Notes under the pieces: model-generated
Databases searched by the model: none
What the model saw: only the letters and a program-made list of their open reading frames with translations
Told to the model about the DNA's origin: nothing
Program-made: the position numbers and the translations under genes
Origin: Bretschneidera sinensis
Taxonomy: Eukaryota; Streptophyta; Magnoliopsida; Brassicales; Akaniaceae
Length of the DNA: 64,000 nt
Assembly: GCA_023935145.1 (NCBI GenBank)
Contig: CM043703.1
Coordinates: 18,835,227-18,899,226 of the forward strand
Direction: 5' to 3'
Part shown: positions 48,421-60,530 of the stretch, piece by piece
How positions within the stretch are numbered: position 1 is the first letter of the stretch
How the letters are laid out: every line of letters starts with the position of its first letter

Positions 48421-48647
48421 CGCAATTCTATAAAAGAGACTGTTCATTTTTCTAATTTTTTATGCCATTTTCGAACACCCTTGCTTTCTCTCTCTAGAAA
48501 AATTCATCATTTTGATCTAAAAACCATCCAAACTTCATCTAAAAACACCGACCTACTCATCCGTAACGAGATTTTTAACTTTCTACGGTTAAAATCTCTT
48601 ATTTTCACTAAAATCTTTTATACACAAAAACTTCAAATTTATCCAAA

Positions 48648-49910
48648 ATGTTCGATAAAATCCGTGTTGAATTCATAACCAGTGGACCAAATGCGCCTAA
48701 AAGGCCAAGGTCTACAAAACCCTCGGCATTTGAGTCACGGGGGAAGGGTGTAGCAGGATCATTAAGCAAAACACCTAGAACAGAGCTTGATGAGTCCCTG
48801 TTTTTCAATCCTGCGATAAAGACGATGTATGATTCAATAATCCGTCATAAAAAGATCATGACGGGCAGAGTTGTAGACTTCGACTCTATTCGTCATGGCA
48901 ATTTTGATATCTTGCCAGCCTTTGAGGCGATTCACTTGATCCTACTGGTCAAAGTGCATGAAAAATACTACCCGAGACTGATTCACTAGTTCTATGCGAA
49001 CTTAGTGAAACCCAGTCCTTTGGCTCTGAGATTCAGAACCAAAATCAATGGTGTAGAGTTTGAGGACAACACTGACCTCCTCATGAGCTTACTAAGGATC
49101 CCTGCAAGGGGGATCCAATGGAGTCTGGATGGATGGTCAGACAACTCCGACGTTGAGGCGGCCTGTCAGATAGTCAGGGGAGACCCTAACTATGTGTACA
49201 GACCCACTATATTTTATATATGTAGTGATATGCCCCTTGACTTGAAGCTGTTTTAGCTGATAGTGAGTTGGATCATCCACCATAGACTCGGGAGTCAAGA
49301 GTATCTATCTAAGATAGATACGATATTGATTTGGTGCCTTAAATCTGGGCACCACTTCAAAATTTATCCTCTGCTGCTCGCCAACATGATAAATGACGAA
49401 GCGAGCGACTCCGGGTGTCTTCCTTACGGGATGCTCATTATGCTCATACTCCAGCACTTTCGGGTGCCTCTGCCAGCCTCCGAGGCTCAGGATATTGGAC
49501 CAACGGACATCATCAATGTCTCATTACTGAAGAAGATGGGATGCGCGGTTCATGACGGCTTCCTCTATCCAAAAGCCGGGAAGCACTTACGGATACGAGG
49601 AGATGAGAGCGATGATGATGAGGAAGATGAGGCTGCTGCTTATGCTGTTATGGACACTGATACCCGAGCACCTCTGATTGGTGACTCGAGTACTGGTCAG
49701 ACTGGATACGGTGATATACTTCAGGCTATCTCGAGCCTTCAGATGACGATGGAGTTCGGATTCCAGTCCATGCAGTCGGAGTACCAGAGATTGAGCCCCT
49801 CTATCGACCATCTACAGGATGACTTCGAGTTACATGGAGAGCACACCGAGGGTTTCCTAGCTGAGATTAGGGAACTTCTTCATGATGGCTCGGACTCTCT
49901 CGCTCCTTGA
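48648..49910 (+). pseudogene. Plant-transposon-protein ORF, degraded copy 2
   Basis: Sister of the ORF at 45898, same length and order, highly similar by eye. In-frame stops at about 48987 and 49254 fall where copy 1 has Gln codons; where copy 1 is stopped, copy 2 is open. It has an acidic insert (ESDDDDEEDEAAA-like) before the C-terminal coiled-coil-like part. It ends TGA at 49910. Function unknown. Neither copy can make a full product. Confidence 0.7.
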
Positions 49911-50349
49911 GTCTATGTCTTCATTATGTACTTAGGATTTTCCAGCACTTACCACATAGCACGGACATATTCTGTATTTTTGTCTTATTTTTGGCTCTAT
50001 AAAGCCCATACATGTATTGACCTTTTCTATATGATGTTATATTTCCATTAGCCATATTTCATATATCTATTTACATTATTTGTGATATGTTTGCATAGTT
50101 TCAAACTACTTTTATAAACCAATGCATAGATTTAGGGGGAGCACTGCTCCAAAACTTATTCTTTGATTGGTTAAGTTAATTGTGGTTGGTTGAAATGTAT
50201 ATATAAACTGCGTTTGCTTGTTTACAGGGCGGTTTTATTCGAAAAACAGAGGAGACTCTGTCCAATTTTTCGTAAAAACCAAACACTTAGCTTTTTTTTA
50301 TCTGTTTTCACATTATTAGTTTTGTCATCATCAAAAAGGGGGAGATTAT

Positions 50350-51518
50350 TGACCCTCACCCGTATTTTAATGATGACAAAACACAACTGTTATTATACTA
50401 ACTAAGTGTAGTAAGTAACAAAAGCATTCAATCAAGGATCAAGGTGCAAGAACTCAAACCGAATCAAAGTATCAAGTGAAGACTGAAGAACTAGTATAGG
50501 TCTAAGGTTTTAGAACCAATGTAAGTCTCACTTATACACTGTAATAGCTTGTTCAATGGCTCGAACAAAAAAGGTTTTCTAAACCGATCGTTTTAAAACA
50601 AACGTTTTAAATTAAAATAGAAAAACTGGGTTGGAAGACAACCCAGTCGACTGGGTACATATACCAGTCGACTGGTATATGAGACAGTATGTCTTCAGTC
50701 GACTGGGTCATTCATACCAGTCGACTGGTAAAACGGACAGTAAGTCCCCAGTCGACTGGATGAAAAATACCAGTCGACTGGATACTCAGAAGGTCTAAAA
50801 ATGAGATTTTTTCAAGTGAACCCAGTCTACTGGTATCACGATCCAGTCGATTGGTAGTTCAAAAATATGACCGTTGGACTCAAAATCTGGACGTTTTAAA
50901 GAAAATCTTTTTCAAATTAAAGTCCTAACGGCCATATTATTTAATTGCTTTATAAACCCATTCTATTAAGCTTTCAATAGAGTGCTGCACACATTCAAAA
51001 ATAGTTGATCTCACACAATCAAGTTATTATACTCTTGAAACTCAAAAAGCTTTAAAACATTCTTATTGAGCCATTCTTTAAGCTTTACTTTGAAAGAGAG
51101 ACATTATTCAGTTATATAAGCTTCCATTAGCTGTTTCTCTACCATTTACTTTACAGGATCTTTTGCAAAGGGATTACTTCCGAGAGGAAAGGGGTTACTT
51201 CCGAGAGGAAGGGGATAGCTTCCTAGAAGAAGGGATTGTAAGGTTTGTACAACACTGGGAAAGTTTTATGACTAAGTTACTTAGTGGATTATTTCAAGGA
51301 GTTCCTTGAAGAGAGTGGCCGTAGGGTCGGAACGAATCCGATATTGCCGAACCACTATAATCTGAGTTTGCATCATCTTCTCTTTAAACTCTTTATTTAC
51401 AGTACATTATTTGTTTTAATTGTTTGCTGCTTATTCGTTTTTATAAACTTGTATTAATTCCGCAAAAAGTTTTAAAAACCCAATTCACCCCCCTCTTGGG
51501 TTGAAACCTCGACTTACA
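50350..51518 (+). mobile_element. SIRE/Maximus-like LTR, about 1169 bp
   Basis: Begins TGACCC just after a polypurine tract and ends TTACA, so TG...CA termini. Near the end it carries AATTCACCCCCCTCTTGGGT, a phrase I associate with SIRE/Maximus LTR ends, and the GTAGGGTCGGAACGAATCCG block. It includes eight palindrome copies (50643-50854) and a three-fold 22-bp repeat around TTACTTCCGAGAGGAA (51168-51232). Confidence 0.75.
50643..50854. repeat. Cluster of eight CCAGTCGACTGG palindromes within the LTR
   Basis: Eight copies starting at 50643, several exact. The first six alternate between CCCAGTCGACTGG and ACCAGTCGACTGG(T/A). Two diverged copies (CCAGTCTACTGG and CCAGTCGATTGG) close the cluster. 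Each exact copy contains a SalI-type GTCGAC core and could form a 6-bp stem. Confidence 0.9.
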
Positions 51519-51830
51519 TTTAGTATAGGCCACCTTATATGTAGAAGCCCAATGTGGTATGAGTCTTTGTTAATGGGCCAAAGACCCAATGCACATGTGT
51601 GAGGTAACTGTTAGGGTTATGGTCCCTAAGGCACAGGGAAATAAATAGACATTAGGGGAGGGTGTTTAACGTGTGTTAAAATTTTACTGAAACAGACAGT
51701 TCTTCTCCCTCTCCTCTAACATTCAGTTGATTGGTTCCTATACAAAAGGTTGTTCTCCCTATAGTCTTAGAAGATAAACCCAAAGAGGCTTGCTTGCAAC
51801 GGATTTCGGTTTGTTTCTAACTCATCTTCT

Positions 51831-51879
<49 letters not shown>

Positions 51880-51959
51880 TCCTTGACAAGTTTAATATGA
51901 AAAGATCTTAGCTGTATCATTGATTATTTGTGTATATTAGTATCAAGATTCATATAACA
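51519..51959 (+). repeat. 5' LTR of the copia element, truncated
   Basis: Matches 57767-58176 from TTTAGTAT onward, ending ATTCATATAACA. Contains a TA run of about 44 bases (about 51833-51876) that is only about 16 long in the 3' LTR. Its first base here directly follows the last base of the SIRE-like LTR. Confidence 0.9.
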
Positions 51960-51961
51960 AG

Positions 51962-51974
51962 TGGTATCACAGCC
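51962..51974 (+). other. Primer binding site, initiator tRNA-Met type
   Basis: TGGTATCACAGCC starts two bases after the 5' LTR end. It matches the usual plant copia TGGTATCAGAGCC with one change. Confidence 0.85.
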
Positions 51975-53158
51975 TACCATGTTAAATTGTTGAGATTCAT
52001 ATGAAAATTGAGTTTATTGAATTTTCTCCTATAAAGTATGTTTAGGGCAGAAATTTGTTTTAAAATTTTTTTTTGCTATAAATCCATGTTTGTTGATGAG
52101 ATTGTATGATTACTCTGTGAATTGCATCTCCAAATATAATTTTTTTTGGGGTATGACAATATTAAATTTTTGTAATTTTTTGTGACTGTTTTTGTAACTA
52201 CAAATTGCAATTTATCAAACCAGTGATGCGGCGCTGGCTTTGATCTTTCTTTTTTGGCTAATTCCGTAAATTATGCATTAACCCTTTGGAGCGGGTTCAT
52301 ATGATAAAGATAGCTGTTTTTAATTTTTCTATAACCGGTGGAAATCATTTTAAATTGTATGCAATTTTTCTATAAAGAACAAAATTGTGGAAATCATTTT
52401 TTATTGTTATGACAACTTGCCATGATATTATGGATATGCTGAGAATATATAGTAAAGTGGAAATTGTGGAAATCTTTTTTCTTTATTGTCATGACAGCTT
52501 GCCAATTGCAAGCATATTATATTGGTATTCATTATAGAGGACCACTACAATCAGTCCCAAAATCCAGAGAACTAGAGCTGTAGCACCAACGATCTGTCCC
52601 TTGGGTAGATTGCTGGCGCTGTGGCACCAAGGGCTGGCACCGTGGCGTCGATCAAGGTAAAAAAAAAAAAATTAAGGATTTTGTTCCGAATTTTATGTTT
52701 AATGTTTTTGATGAATGAATTAAAGTATTATATTGCCAAAACAATCTCTAATATGTAAATTTATTTATTTTAAGATGTGTAAACATGCTATTAATATGTG
52801 AAAATAATCGGCCCAAAGGATGGTTATTTTTGCATTGTTAATAGATTAAAATAGTTGTGAATATGTGACAAATAAGGGTTGCCATGCAAATAATGTGTCG
52901 GTCCAAAGAAAGGCACATTATTTGGCAGGTTGGGTTGTCATTATTCATGAATTATATTTGAGATACCACTTACAAGTTGATATTTCTGTCCAAAGACTAA
53001 GTATTAATGTTGTGCTAGGTATCTTGTTATGGGCCCACATGCATGTGTATATGTATACAGTTTTGTTTTGATTCATATATACATGAGTTGTTACTAATTG
53101 TGAGCTTTTGTTCTTGTTTATAGCAAGATTGATTTCTGCTAACATCAACAGCATTCCC

Positions 53159-54214
53159 ATGCTTAACGACACGAATTTCAAGAAGTGGCAAGATCATGTT
53201 ATAATCATGCTGGGGTGCATGTAATTAGACTATGCATTGAGGGTCGATCGCCTCGCACCTTTGACTAGCGATAGTACTGCTGAGCAAAAGGTTGTATATG
53301 AAAAGTGGGAGCGAACAAACCGCATGAGCCTAATGATTATGAAGCACTCGATTCCGGATACCATTAGGGGTTCTATTCCTGATGAAAATGATGCTAAGAA
53401 ATTTCTCTCCCAAATATTAGACCGATTCGCCGCAAACGAAAAGGTCGAGACAAGCACCATCTTGACTAAGCTTGTCTCAATGTGGTACAAGGGGAAAGGG
53501 AATATAAGAGAATACATCATGGAGATATCAAACCTTGTGATAAGACTAAAGGCATTCAAGCTGGAATTGCCAGAAGACATTCTGGTGCACTTAGTCTTGA
53601 TCTCTCTTCCTACACAATTCAGTCCTTTCAAAATCAGTTACAATACTCAAAAGAAGAAATGGACTTTGAATGAGCTGATTGCTCAATGTGTCCAAGAGGA
53701 AGAGAGACTTAATCATGAAAATGTTGAAAGTGCTTATTTAGCATCAACTTATCAAGACCCCAGTTCCAGCAAGAAAAGAAAGAGGAACATTAAAGGAAAT
53801 GAAACTGTAGGGTCTGAAAATTCACACCACAAGGGACCACAGAAACAAGATAAAGGTATAACTTGTTTCTTTTGCCACAAAGCTGGTCATGTGAAGAAAG
53901 ACTGCACAAAATACGCCAAGTATGTGACCTGGAGTGAGAAGAAGGGTAAACTTCTAAACTTTGTTTGTTCAGAAGTTAATTTGGCCTTAGTACCTAAGAA
54001 CACTTGGTGGATAGATACAGGTGCAACTACTCACATAAGTGTTTCTATACAGGGGTGCATAAGGAGCCGAACGCCAACTGATGCTGAAAGATTCATCTAT
54101 GTAGGAAATGACGAAAGAGCTCTTGTGGAGGCAATTTGTTTATTTAGATTACAATTGGAATCTGGTTGTAATTTGGATTTGGATGAGACTTTTTGTGTAC
54201 CGTCTTTTAGATGA
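53159..54214 (+). pseudogene. copia gag and protease region
   Basis: The frame opens at ATG 53159 (MLNDTNFKKWQDHV), is stopped at 53222, and reopens to 54214. The UBN2/gag-like body contains LVSMWYKGKGNIREYI, then the zinc knuckle CFFCHKAGHVKKDC (CX2CX4HX4C, 53864-53908) that binds RNA, and the protease active-site segment WWIDTGATTHIS near 54005. The frame closes with a TGA at 54212-54214 ahead of integrase. The product would form the capsid-like particle. It is broken by the early stop. Confidence 0.85.
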
Positions 54215-54215
54215 A

Positions 54216-57214
54216 ATTTGGTTTCTATTTCATGTTTGGACAAATCAGGTTTTTCTTGTTCATTTAGAAATAGAAAGTTTAGTTTTTTTTCATAATTCAA
54301 ATTCGTTTGGTACCGGTTCTTTAATTGATAATTTATATAAACTAGATATGATTGTCTCCAAAGAAAACGAATCTTTGCATACAAGTAATATTGGTATTAA
54401 GCGCAGATTAACAAATGAGAATTCATCAATGTTATGGCACAAGCCTTTAGGACATACTTCTAAACAAAAGATTCAAAGACTTGTGTGAGAAAGAATTCTT
54501 GATCCCTTAGATTTGTCAAATTTTGAAGTCTGCATTAAGTACATTAAGGGAAAACAAAAAAATGTTAAAAATAAATGTGCTAATAGGAGTAATAGTGCTT
54601 TAGAATTGATACATACGGATATTTGTGGTCCATTCTCTACAGCTTCTTGGAATGGATAATAATATTTTATCACTTTCATAGATGACTACTCTAGGTATGA
54701 CTATCTTTATTTAATTCATGAGAAGTCTTAATCTATAGACATGTTCAAGAATTTCAAAGCCGAAGTTGAAAATCAATTAGGCAAAAAAATTAAGGCTGTC
54801 AAATCTGACCGTGGAGGTGAATACTATGGTAGATATGATGGATTAGGTGAACAATGTCCCAGACCTTTCACCAAATTTTTGATGGAATATGGGATTGTTC
54901 CTTAATACACTATGCCAGGGACTCCTAGTCAAAATGGTGTAGCTGAGAGACGAAATCGAACCTTAAAAGATATGGTAAGAAGTATGATTAGTCATTCTTC
55001 TTTGCCATAATCGCTTTGGGGTGAAGCCATCAAGACTGCAGTTTACATCCTGAATAGAGTTCCAAGTACAACAGTAGTTAAAACCCCATACGAGTTATGG
55101 ACAGGCAAAAAGCTTAGCATTAGGCATTTGCATGTTTGGGGATGTCCAGCTGAGGCTCGGCCTTATAAGCCAAATGAGAAAAAGCTAGACTCAAAGATCA
55201 TTAGCTGCTATTTTGTTGGATACTCTGAAAGATCAAGGGGTTTCAAATTTTATGATTCCTCTAATATATCATTTTTCGAAATGGGCAATGCCAAGTTCAT
55301 TGAGGATTTTGAGTTAAGTGGGAGAGACCAACTTAGGCAAGTCAATTTTGAAGAGGAATGTGTTTACATTCTTGTTGTTGCAACTGAAAACGTTCAGGTA
55401 TCCATACCTGATGTTATTCAAAATGCAAATCCGGAGATCCAACGTATTGATGACAAACCTGAATTGCCGCCTGCTTAAAATCAGGAACCTCCTGAGGTTC
55501 ATCAAGATGTACCTCAACAACCTCAAGTGAAAGTTCCATTAAGGAGATCCACTAGAGAAAGAAGAAACGCGGTTTCGACTGATTATGTCGTGTATCTCCA
55601 AGAACATGAGTTTGATATGGATCTGAAAAATGATCCAACTTCTTTTAGCCAAGTCACACAATGTCCTAATTCTAAAAAGTGGATTGAAGCCATGAAGGAT
55701 GAGATGAAATCAATGGATGATAATGGTGTTTGGGACTTAGTAGAGTTGCCTAAAGGTGCGAAACCGATTAGTTGCAAATGAATATTTAAAACCAAACGGG
55801 ATTCAGAAGGCAACATTGAAAGATACAAAGCCCGCTTAGTCGCCAAAGGTTTCACTCAAAATGAAAGCATTGATTATAAAGAAACTTTTTCGCCGGTTTC
55901 TACGAAAGATTCATTTAGAATCATTATGGCACTTGTAGCTCACTATGATTTGAAGCTACATCAAACGGACGTTAAAACAACGTTTCTCAATGGAAACATT
56001 GAAGAAACAATATACATGGTGCAATCGGAGAACTTTGAGTCCAAAGATTCAAAGTATCTTGTATGCAAGCTTAAGAAGTCCATTTATGGCTTAAAATAGG
56101 CATCCCGACAATGGTATCGAAAATTTGATCAAGTGATTACATCATTTGGATTTAAGAAAAACGCCGTTGATCAGTGTATATAACTCAAGTTCAGTGGGAG
56201 CAAATTTATTATCCTGGTGCTATATGTAGACGACATTCTACTGACAAACAGCGATATAGGCCTATTACATGAAACCAAGAGATTTCTATCAAGTAAATTT
56301 GAAATGAAAGATCTTGGTGATGCATCCTTTGTTTTGGGTATACAGATCCATAGAGATCATTCCAAAGGTATACTTGGACTGTCATAGAAGGCCTATATTG
56401 ATAAAAAGCTAAGTAGAGTTAGCATGAGTGGTTGTGCACCAGGAAACACACCGGTGGCAAAGGGTGATAAGTTCAGTTTGCTCCAATGTCCGAAAAATGA
56501 ACTTAAGAAGAAAGAAATGGAGAAATATCCCTATGCTTCAGCTGTTGGAAGTCTCATGTATGCACAAGTGTGTACGCGACCGGACATTGCGTACATTGTT
56601 GGAATGCTAGACAGATATTTGAGTAATCCGGGCATGGATCATTGGAAAACAGCTAAATGGGTTATAAGATATCTATAGAGAGCGAAGGATTATATGCTCA
56701 CATATTGGAGATCAGATCTTTGGAGATCGTTGGGTATTCAGACTCTGATTTTTTTGGGTGTCTCGATAGCAGGAGATCCACTTCTGGCTATGTCTTTATG
56801 TTAGCTGGAGGAGCTATATCATAGAAAAGTGTGAAACAGTCACACATAGCTACTTCCACCATGGAGGCAGAGTTCATAGCTTGTCATAAAGCATCAAATC
56901 AGGGAATATGGCTGCAAAATTTAATCACTGGACTGCGCACGATTGATGGTATTGATAGACTATTAACGATTTATTGTGATAATAAGGCTGCTGAGTTGTA
57001 TTCCAAGAACAAGTGCAGCTCATCGAGGTCAAAGCATATTGACATCAAGTTTCTGGTTGTCAAAGAGAGAGTTCAGAATTCTCAAGTGTCAATTGAGCAT
57101 ATCAGTACAAACTCTATGATTACGGATCCGCTTACTAAGGGTTTGCCACCCATAGTGTTTCACGAGCATGTTGCTTACATGGGTGTTGTTCTTTCGGACC
57201 ATATGCTCGTATAG
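54216..57214 (+). pseudogene. copia integrase, reverse transcriptase and RNase H
   Basis: Integrase pieces: LWHKPLGHTSKQKIQ (zinc-binding part), IHTDICGPF, KSDRGGEYYG and TPSQNGVAERRNRTL (DDE core). Reverse transcriptase: YKARLVAKGFTQ, DVKTTFLNG and the catalytic YVDDILL near 56225. RNase H: STMEAEFIACHKASNQGIW, YCDNKAAELY and SKHIDIKF. At least ten in-frame stops, many TAG or TAA where family members have Gln or Trp, plus frameshifts (for example near 54216 and 56690), prevent translation. Confidence 0.9.
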
Positions 57215-57652
57215 TGGGAGTTTGTATTTGGCCTTTTACTTTTGCTTAATTGACATAGTTATGTTGTTCTGTACAGACTTTGGATTATATATTTTTGATT
57301 ACTCTATGATGACTTTCATTGCAGTTTTGTATTTAATGTTTGAAAGTATTTCATATGATTCTTTTGAGTCATATGGAGGACCAGTTGGAAATTGACATAT
57401 TTAAGATCACGTTTCATGTAATTTCCATGCTACACATCCATACTAGATCTATGTCGTTAATTGTGTTAGTGTTGTGACCATTGATGGGTTTTGTTACGAT
57501 AAATGTGATAAAGACCGCTTTGATCCTACATTGATATGGTTAATGGACTAGATTGTTGTTAGATACTTTGGTTTAGATAGCACAAATGAGCTCAATTAAG
57601 GTTATCTTCATGTACAATATAAAGGATAACATATGTAAACCAAGTGGGAGAT

Positions 57653-58176
57653 TTTTGGAATTTTGGGTTCATATATGTTATAACATTGTACATGTAGACC
57701 CGTTATCTAATAAAGGACCCAATTAAATGATATGATTTTTATGGGTCTCCAAAGTACCAAGGTTCTTTAGTATGGGCCACCTTATGTGTAGAAGCCCAAT
57801 GTGGTATGGGTCTTTGTTAATGGGCCAAAGACCCAATGCACATGTGTGAGGTAACTGTTAGGGTTATGGTCCCTAAGGCACAGGGAAATAAATAGACATC
57901 AGGGGAGGGTGTTTAACGTGTGTTAAAATTTTCTTGAAACAGAAAGTTCTTCTCCCTCCCCTCTAACATTCAGTTGATTGGTTCCCATACCAAAGTTGGT
58001 TCTCCCTGTAGTCTTAGAAGATCAACCCAATGAGGCTTGCTTGCAATGGATTCCAGTTTGTTTCTAACTCATCTTCTCAATATATATATATATATGAATT
58101 ATTGACAAGTTTAATATGAAAAGATCTTGGCTGTATTATTGATTATTTGTGTATTAGTATCAAGATTCATATAACA
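57653..58176 (+). repeat. 3' LTR of the copia element
   Basis: Preceded by the polypurine run AAGTGGGAGA (57642-57651). Starts near TTTGGAATTTTGGGTTC and ends ATTCATATAACA. About 524 bases. The portion from 57767 onward matches the 5' LTR. Confidence 0.85.
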
Positions 58177-59766
58177 AAATATTGTTTATGTATGGTGTGC
58201 ACAAGCAAATTCGTAATATTAATTTACTGTTAAATAATTTTTTTTTGTTTAAATGTCCATTTAAGTTCATAAAATAACTAAAACTTAGCTTAACATTATT
58301 TAAGTTCGATTAGATCTCAATCTCGCTTAAATTCTGAAGACAAGAACACTATCAATTTGCCTCATCTAGATTACACCACCTAGAACTAATTAGATTGAAC
58401 TGGCCAATTTTTGTCTAAGTTAAGTGCGATTTAGTTCTAAATCGCTTGACCAGCCTTTATTAACCAAATCTGGTTCAAAATTTGTTTAAAATTTATTTTT
58501 AGAATCTTTTAGATTTTAATTTATAAATTTTATTTTATATTTCTTTTGCTGCCCTAGTAACTTTGCGGGTTACATATTCTTTCCGTATGTATTATGATGG
58601 TCTAGTCAATAAAAAATGGATACCAAAACTTAATTTTTTTAGGGTTTATTACAACACAAGTCTTTGAACTATGAATCTGTAACATTTAACTTCCCAAACT
58701 ATTAATTTGGCTCTAAGGATCATTGAAATTTGAATTAGTAGCAATCAACTCTTTAAATTCATTTTCAAGCGAAAAATTTAACGGAAATACAATACATGAA
58801 GGTTCTTTAATTTTATTATTACTGCATGGTGAATGTTTACTTTAAAAATTAGACCTATGCAAATCATTGAACTAATGAAATTCTCCTTTAAATTCCTCAC
58901 GTGGTTAAGTTTGTCGTTGGAAAATGGATTTAAAGAGTTGATTACTACTAATTCATAGTTTAAAGACCCTTTGCACCAAATTAATAATTTAAGATGTTAA
59001 ATGTTACGGATCCATATTCAAGTATTTGCGATGCAATAAACCCTTTTTTTTTTTATCATGATATCGAAACTTAATTGAACATTGATAAGATTGAAAGGGT
59101 CATGATCAAATTAGAATGGTGTATTAATTACTTGGATATATATCAATCTAACTATAATATTGTACCCATTCATTTTTAAAAATCCTCAGTGCAGCGTACT
59201 GAAATTTCGCATTTATTGTTCTATAGACTATTGAAGATTCAGAGTGCCCCGTGAAAATTACACATATGTTGAATAATCAAATATTTTGAAATGGTTTATT
59301 GTCGCTTCTCAGAAATCACTCCAAGACTTGTTGATATTGATAATTTCTTGGCACAAACCTACTAGCTAGCGTTAATGGGGCTACCAATATTTGCTTGAAG
59401 TAAAGGGAACAACCAAAATAGACGAAGTCAGTTGAAAATGTCCAATAAACTGCAGCACTTGAAACAAAGAGACCCTTCCAATAAAATTGGAATCTAACTT
59501 GAGGAAGCTATTGATTGGCCAAAGTTGGACTAAAAATCTTGTGAAAACATTGTTGAAAAATTCAAAAATTAATGATAATTAGATGTCTATACATACCCAT
59601 CAGGTTCCTCAAGAGTGTTAATTAAAAGTATCAACGTACACTTTCATATTTCAGTAGCACTCTTTTCTCTCTGCCACTGCCAATTTAATTAGGATCTCAA
59701 AATTTTTGAGCTCCAACTCTCTATTTTTAGTTCCTTCATATATTAATTCATCTCTGCCTTGATTAA
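58177..59766. other. Spacer upstream of the patatin-like gene
   Basis: AT-rich, no recognised ORF. Contains the 402-bp foldback at 58642-59043. 59600-59760 is pyrimidine-rich and would be the leader or promoter of the following gene, but no in-frame ATG is visible there. Confidence 0.5.
58642..59043. mobile_element. Long foldback element, 402 bp
   Basis: The left arm begins GGGTTTATTACAACACAAGT and the right arm, on the other strand, GGGTTTATTGCATCGCAAAT. The match continues through GTAACATTTAAC, TTAATTTGG, GAATTAGTAG and AATCAACTCTTTAAAT(T/C)CATTTTC, so each arm is about 130 bases. A short unpaired centre remains. T-rich flanks (TTTTTTTA and TTTTTTTTTTTA) hide any target duplication. There is no coding capacity. 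The GGG terminus and long arms fit a Mutator-like MITE, but this is not proven. Confidence 0.75.
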
Positions 59767-60473
59767 ATATTCCTTGCAAATAGTGTTTGTCATGTGAACC
59801 TAATCACCGTTCTTAGCATCGATGGTGGTGGGATTAGAGGGATTATCCCAGCAACTATTCTTGCTTTTTTAGAATCTGAGCTTCAGGTATGAAAAAAGGC
59901 TTTACATAGATGCATGCAATATTATAGGATGGTTTACCATATATCTATTTTCTTTACAATATTCAAAATCCATTTTTTTCTTTGTTTTGTTTTAAAGAAC
60001 TTGCATGCAGGATCAATGATTTAGTAAAAGTGAACTAGGTAACATGTCTGCATGCATGCAATAAAATTTGATGTACCGCCAATATATTTTTTTTTTCCTT
60101 TTTAAATATACTTTCTTGGATAAATGTAAAATTTGATTTATATTTTGTTGGCGAGAATAGTATTACCCTAATGCTAACTTTGTATGTCTATGTGCAGAAA
60201 TTGGATGGGGAGGAAGCAAGGCTTGCAGACTATTTTGATGTGATTGCAGGAACCAGCACCGGTGGCCTAGTGACTGCCATGCTAACCACCCCAAATGAGC
60301 AGGACCGTCCCCTCTTTGCTGCCAAAGATATTAAAGACTTCTATCTTGATCATTGCCCTAAAATATTCCCCCAGGACAGGTGACTAGTTGTTCATAAACT
60401 AATCAATTTGTGAAATAAAGAATTGTAATGATGATTAGAAGAACTGTTAACTCGGGTGCATGCGCATAACACC

Positions 60474-60530
<57 letters not shown>

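Larger units (their letters stand above)
47832..51518 (+). mobile_element. SIRE/Maximus-like unit 2 with a complete 3' LTR
   Basis: Begins with LTR-like sequence at 47832 whose first 60 or so bases match the start of the LTR at 50350, then diverges into a palindrome-rich stretch (48081-48420). The ORF copy at 48648-49910, a tail, and the polypurine run AAAAAGGGGGAGATTA (about 50334-50349) precede the LTR at 50350-51518. The 5' LTR-like part has no recognisable end or primer site, so internal DNA (gag, pol) has been lost. Confidence 0.6.
51519..58176 (+). mobile_element. Degraded Ty1/copia retrotransposon
   Basis: LTRs at 51519-51959 and 57653-58176, a primer site at 51962, then gag, protease, integrase, reverse transcriptase and RNase H in the copia order, all on the plus strand. 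Multiple in-frame stops and frame breaks make it inactive. Roughly twenty differences are visible over about 320 aligned LTR bases, so the insertion is not recent. The 5' LTR lacks about the first 114 bases and abuts the SIRE-like LTR. No matching 5-bp target duplication was found. Confidence 0.9.

Noticed and set aside
52865..53181. Separate small genes ahead of gag
   Set aside because: The region is the untranslated leader of the copia element, between its primer site and gag.
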